Positions 32,714 through 64,000 of a stretch of DNA of 64,000 nucleotides are shown piece after piece. The notes under the pieces are model-generated. The model was not told the origin of the DNA, did no database searches, and worked only from the letters and a program-made list of their open reading frames with translations. Positions within the stretch are counted from its first letter, which is position 1; each line of letters begins with the position of its first letter. This DNA is from Amorphochlora amoebiformis (Eukaryota > Cercozoa > Chlorarachniophyceae). A program made the translations under genes and the position numbers. Where the stretch lies: assembly GCA_054601695.1 (NCBI GenBank), contig BAAHQB010000131.1:1-64000 (forward strand), in the 5' to 3' direction.

Positions 32714-32980
32714 TTAAGACGTGGAAACATGTGCTGACGACCACAAGAGCGCATACATTGCCAAGCAAAGTGCACATGAGTATTCACGACGGTACATGAG
32801 AGTTCCGTCGTGTCGCACGAGTGTTGATGAATGGAAATCATTTTTGTCAACAGTGTAGAACGGGTAAATTTTTCGTCGGAACCTTCGGGCATTGGGCTTT
32901 TTCGACGGAGCTGTCTCTGTACCCTCGTAACCCTCATGATCCTTGGGTGTTCTCTTCGGCCTCACCACGCAGTTTCCCAT
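32714..32980 (-). CDS. Possible N-myristoylated small protein, divergent from the EF-hand gene
   Basis: The 88-codon frame begins MGNCVVRPKRTPKDHEG: Gly2 in a myristoylation-like context with Cys4 as a potential palmitoylation site, then a basic stretch (ARRFRRK). A second open frame overlaps it (32602-32937), and a strong donor-like GTG/GTGAGG follows codon 5, so the true exon structure is unclear. Its start lies 174 bp from the EF-hand start, implying a shared promoter. No family is recognised. Confidence 0.3.
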   Translation of the reverse strand: MGNCVVRPKRTPKDHEGYEGTETAPSKKPNARRFRRKIYPFYTVDKNDFHSSTLVRHDGTLMYRREYSCALCLAMYALLWSSAHVSTS

Positions 32981-33154
32981 GGGCTAGATGTTATGGTAGC
33001 TTTCGGTGCAGCAGAGCTCTCGGTTTGGTGTGCCGCGTTGTATTCAAGTTCAAAATCCCAAGTTCTGATGCAGATTTTCTGGGTTTTTTTTTTAATTTCT
33101 CGGCTCGATTTGTCACGCTGACCGGACCCTTCCGCGGCCCCCCACCCCCAAAAA
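32981..33154. promoter_or_regulatory. Likely promoter/5' UTR of the EF-hand gene
   Basis: Unique sequence with a T9 pyrimidine run near 33086 and CCCCCCACCCCC immediately before the ATG at 33155. It would be shared with the divergent frame if that is real. Confidence 0.4.
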
Positions 33155-33967
33155 ATGAGTAAGCAAGAGGATTCATCGTGGAATATCACATCTTGGTCAT
33201 CTTTGAACATTAGGTTGTGTATGGTTACAGGTCTTGCGGAATTTGACCAGAAGAAATTCGACCAGGCCCTGAAAATCATCGGAGTTACAGAAGCCGACTT
33301 CAAAAAGACGGTAGCCGACGAGTTTAAGAGGGTGGACAAAGACGGCAGCGGATCGATTGATAAGAAGGAGCTCGCTCCTGTCGTGAAGAGGGTGTGAAAA
33401 TTCCTCGGTTGGCAGCTGTCAGGCTCCAACGCCGAATAATGACAAGTATCTAATAATCTTGCCCATAACCACCAGATTGTGAAGGCTATGATGGACATGG
33501 GGGAGAAGTTTACGCCAGAAGAGAAAGAAAGTGCTGTTGATGATGTGTGGAAGGTTCTCGATGCCGATAAGAGCGGGTCTTTGGACATGAAGGAGTTCGA
33601 AAACGCTCTGAAGCTTGGCATCCTCGCTGTCGAGTTTGCAGCGGATACAGCTGAGGAGGAGGAGACCGAGAATGCTGAAGGTGGGTGAAAATTATTGAAT
33701 TTGTAGCATATGTATATATGTACGTTATGTGTGCATATTATGAACGCTGAAGGTGACGATAGATACTTTTGGAATTGTACGCGCATATAATTTCATTTAT
33801 GTATGTATATATTACATGTGTGTAAAAACAAATACATGTACAAGTATGTGTATATATAATATATATATATATATATATATTATATTATATATATATATTG
33901 TATTATATATTTATATACATATATATATATATATATATACTAAATATATACATATATATATATCTAT

Positions 33968-33999
<32 letters not shown>

Positions 34000-34001
34000 T
34001 A

Positions 34002-34052
<51 letters not shown>

Positions 34053-34066
34053 TGTATATATATATA

Positions 34067-34104
<38 letters not shown>

Positions 34105-34241
34105 ATATAGTATATGTACCCCTATTAGATACCTGTAATATATATCTGGAATTTTTTTTATCATATATTTATGTGTAAATGTTATACATATATATATATT
34201 ATATTGTAATATATATATATATATATATTTTTATATATATA

Positions 34242-34299
<58 letters not shown>

Positions 34300-34427
34300 T
34301 TAATGTGTGTGTGTGTATTTGGTGCGTGTAACAATATTTTACATTTACTTCGGTGTAGATGATATATAAAATATATATATATATGTGTGTGTGTATATAT
34401 ATATGTGTGTATTATATATATATTATA

Positions 34428-34492
<65 letters not shown>

Positions 34493-34498
34493 GTGTCT

Positions 34499-34534
<36 letters not shown>

Positions 34535-34586
34535 GTGTATGTATTGTATATTTATGTGTGATATGCATTTTTAACACTCCCACAAA

Positions 34587-34619
<33 letters not shown>

Positions 34620-34632
34620 TGTATTTATATAT

Positions 34633-34672
<40 letters not shown>

Positions 34673-34677
34673 TATAT

Positions 34678-34766
<89 letters not shown>

Positions 34767-34774
34767 TGTGTATA

Positions 34775-34815
<41 letters not shown>

Positions 34816-35352
34816 GTATATGTGTATGTGTGTATATATGTGTTTATAATATGTACATATATACTGTATGTCTGTTATATCCGTAGGCGCAGAGACCGAG
34901 TTCAACCAGGCTAAGTTTGATCAAGCACTCAAAATCCTCGGGGTGAAGGAAGCTGACTTTCAGAAGATGATGGTCGATGAGTTCAAGAAGGTTGACAAGG
35001 ACGGTAGCGGATCGATCGACAAGAAGGAGCTTGCTCCTGTGGTTAAAACGGTCGAGTAGATTGCACATTTTTGGCTGGGTTTGAGTACTGAGATTTGTGA
35101 TTCAAAACCTATCCTTAGATTATGAAGAGCATGATGGACATGGGGGAGAAATTTAAGCCTGAGGAAAAAGAAAGCGCCGTGGATGACGTCTGGAAGATTC
35201 TCGACGCCGACAAGAGCGGGGCTCTTGACATGAAGGAGTTCGAGAATGCGATGAAGCTGGCCATTCTTGCTGTTGAGTTTGCCGCAGACGAAAGTAAAAT
35301 AAGACCTAGGACACAATTTAGACAAGCACTGATTATGACAACCTTAGGCTAA
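33155..35352 (+). CDS. Four-EF-hand calcium-binding protein made of two duplicated halves
   Basis: Exons 33155-33158 (ATG A), 33231-33391, 33476-33680, 34887-35050 and 35119-35352 give a 255-residue protein. Four canonical 12-residue EF loops are visible: [12 protein letters not shown] at about residues 37-48 and 160-171, [12 protein letters not shown] at 84-95, and [12 protein letters not shown] at 207-218. Each has Asp at 1 and 3, Ser at 5, Asp at 9 and Glu at 12, so all should bind calcium. Each half is about 120 residues and the halves are closely similar, down to the intron after PVVK. Introns are 72, 84, 1206 and 68 nt; only the long one is AT-rich. The 34887 exon begins with two bases of a codon, matching the single base left at 33680, and no ATG exon is seen for it; this is why I join the halves. 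Two separate genes remain possible. A GTAAAA donor near 35294 could replace the last 18 or so residues. It converges on the golgin gene. Confidence 0.88.
33681..34886 (+). repeat. AT-rich intron 3 of the EF-hand gene
   Basis: Mostly (TA)n with (GT)n patches. A short near-copy of the preceding exon end (GAACGCTGAAGGTGACG versus GAATGCTGAAGGTGGGT) sits at 33740, a single donor-side echo. No exon is seen inside. Confidence 0.75.
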
Positions 35353-35857
35353 ACTGGATTCTGGGAGCGTGGAAGAAGACATTGACAGGAAAATTTGACA
35401 CCGGGCCGGCCCATACGCATACTAGTACTTACTGTGCGAACTTCTGCGCGTCCGTAACGAGCTGGATATCGATAGTATACTCTCTTATGCGGCTGTTGTG
35501 TTTAACTTATAAAAATCTCAGCTCGAACCCGCAGTATCTAGGTATGTACTGTGATATATGTTACAATATAAAAACACACATGTATACATGTTCATGATGG
35601 TTTTTATCGTTTATAAAACACGAAATAGTGGGATCCCCAATATCGAACAAGTTACTAGACTTAAGACTAGACAGAGTGAGTTCACAACACTAGCATTGAA
35701 AGGATAGCGCTATTTATGCGCTGTGTAATGGTTTTTGACAGACGTCGGCTCAAAGTATATAACGTTTAAATATATATATACAACAGTATACATAGTATTA
35801 AATACTATATGTTATATATTTCATTTTTAGACTAATTAAATAAACTTCATTGCCGCA
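35353..35857. other. Convergent intergenic region between EF-hand and golgin genes
   Basis: Unique sequence holding the 3' UTRs of both genes. A 71-codon plus-strand frame at 35382-35597 has no supporting features. ATTAAATAAAC at 35835-35845 is the closest thing to a poly(A) signal, on the plus strand. Confidence 0.5.
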
Positions 35858-63020
<27,163 letters not shown>

Positions 63021-63050
63021 CTGTTAATAAGATATGACTATGATATATGC

Positions 63051-63117
<67 letters not shown>

Positions 63118-63129
63118 CATATTATAATT

Positions 63130-63173
<44 letters not shown>

Positions 63174-63200
63174 CATACATATACATATATATATATATAT

Positions 63201-63299
<99 letters not shown>

Positions 63300-63337
63300 T
63301 ATATACATATATATATTTATAATACACACATAGGCAA

Positions 63338-63368
<31 letters not shown>

Positions 63369-63506
63369 CACATGTGTACTATAGGATATATTATATATAT
63401 ATATATATGGTATACACATATATACATAATGTATATATATATATATATAAATATACAAACATGTATCTATGTGATATATATCAGTATTTCTGTATAAAAG
63501 ACTATG

Positions 63507-63552
<46 letters not shown>

Positions 63553-63579
63553 CAGTATTTCTGTATAAAAGACTATGAG

Positions 63580-63615
<36 letters not shown>

Positions 63616-63639
63616 CAGTATTTCTGTATAAAAGACTAT

Positions 63640-63680
<41 letters not shown>

Positions 63681-63757
63681 CAGTATTTCTGTATAAAAGA
63701 CTATGAGATATATATATATATATATATATATATCAGTATTTCTGTATAAAAGACTAT

Positions 63758-63807
<50 letters not shown>

Positions 63808-63828
63808 TATTTATATATAAAAGAATAT

Positions 63829-63878
<50 letters not shown>

Positions 63879-63907
63879 AGTATTTCTGTATAAAAGACTA
63901 TGTGATA

Positions 63908-63939
<32 letters not shown>

Positions 63940-64000
63940 CATATATATATATACATCAGTATTTCTGTATAAAAGACTATGTGATATATATATATATATA
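63021..64000. repeat. (TA)n and tandem array at the right edge
   Basis: After 450 bp of (TA)n, eight or more units of CAGTATTTCTGTATAAAAGACTATG follow from 63481 to the end. The unit resembles the acceptor flank of exon 62986-63020 (CATTCTGTTAATAAG...GACTATG), so it may be an old acceptor-side echo array. No exon is seen; the upstream part of the golgin gene must lie beyond 64000. Confidence 0.75.

Noticed and set aside
32962-33786. 274-codon minus-strand frame opposite the EF-hand gene
   Set aside because: It is an antisense shadow of EF-hand exons 2 and 3, which are far better supported on the plus strand.

Overview
This is nuclear DNA of an intron-rich eukaryote, most likely a unicellular one. 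The evidence is spliceosomal GT-AG introns at nearly every gene fragment, TTAGGG-type telomeric repeats, a eukaryotic cytosolic-type lysyl-tRNA synthetase, and a golgin with a GRIP domain. I cannot name the lineage from the sequence. Most of the 64 kb is (TA)n microsatellite, which fills the introns. The long Tyr/Ile-rich, Ser/Leu-rich and Arg/Glu-rich open frames are translations of simple repeats, not genes.

Layout. Positions 513-8562 (minus) hold scattered small exons of a gene beginning with a zinc-finger exon at 8138-8562. Positions 8802-9305 (plus) encode a small signal-peptide/membrane protein with one 57-nt intron. Positions 9306-12540 are mostly AT-rich intergenic sequence with one orphan terminal exon (11396-11497). 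Positions 12886-30818 (plus) are a complete lysyl-tRNA synthetase gene split into about 29 tiny exons. Positions 30819-33154 hold two weakly supported small genes. Positions 33155-35352 (plus) encode a four-EF-hand protein made of two near-identical halves. Positions 35858 to past 63020 (minus) are the 3' part of a long coiled-coil golgin ending in a GRIP domain. 35 exons join in one frame (712 codons including the stop), and the 5' end lies beyond the window.

The unusual biology is in the introns. (1) Beside many exons there are tandem arrays of partial exon copies ('echoes'). Each unit carries one edge of the exon, its splice site and a little intron, then (TA)n. Acceptor-side echoes lie upstream of the true exon and donor-side echoes downstream, in genes on both strands. 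(2) Interstitial telomeric repeats sit inside introns of at least three genes. One 201-nt lysyl-tRNA synthetase intron (15468-15668) is almost nothing but CCCTAA repeats, which supply its own GT...AG ends. (3) A 43-bp non-telomeric motif recurs inside the telomeric blocks of three different introns. (4) The first exon of the synthetase gene lies in one arm of a ~410-bp palindrome, with an inverted second copy of that exon in the other arm.

The three securely identified genes have unrelated housekeeping roles: translation, Golgi tethering and calcium binding. They form no operon-like unit. The common theme is the way repeats have colonised and rearranged intron-exon borders.
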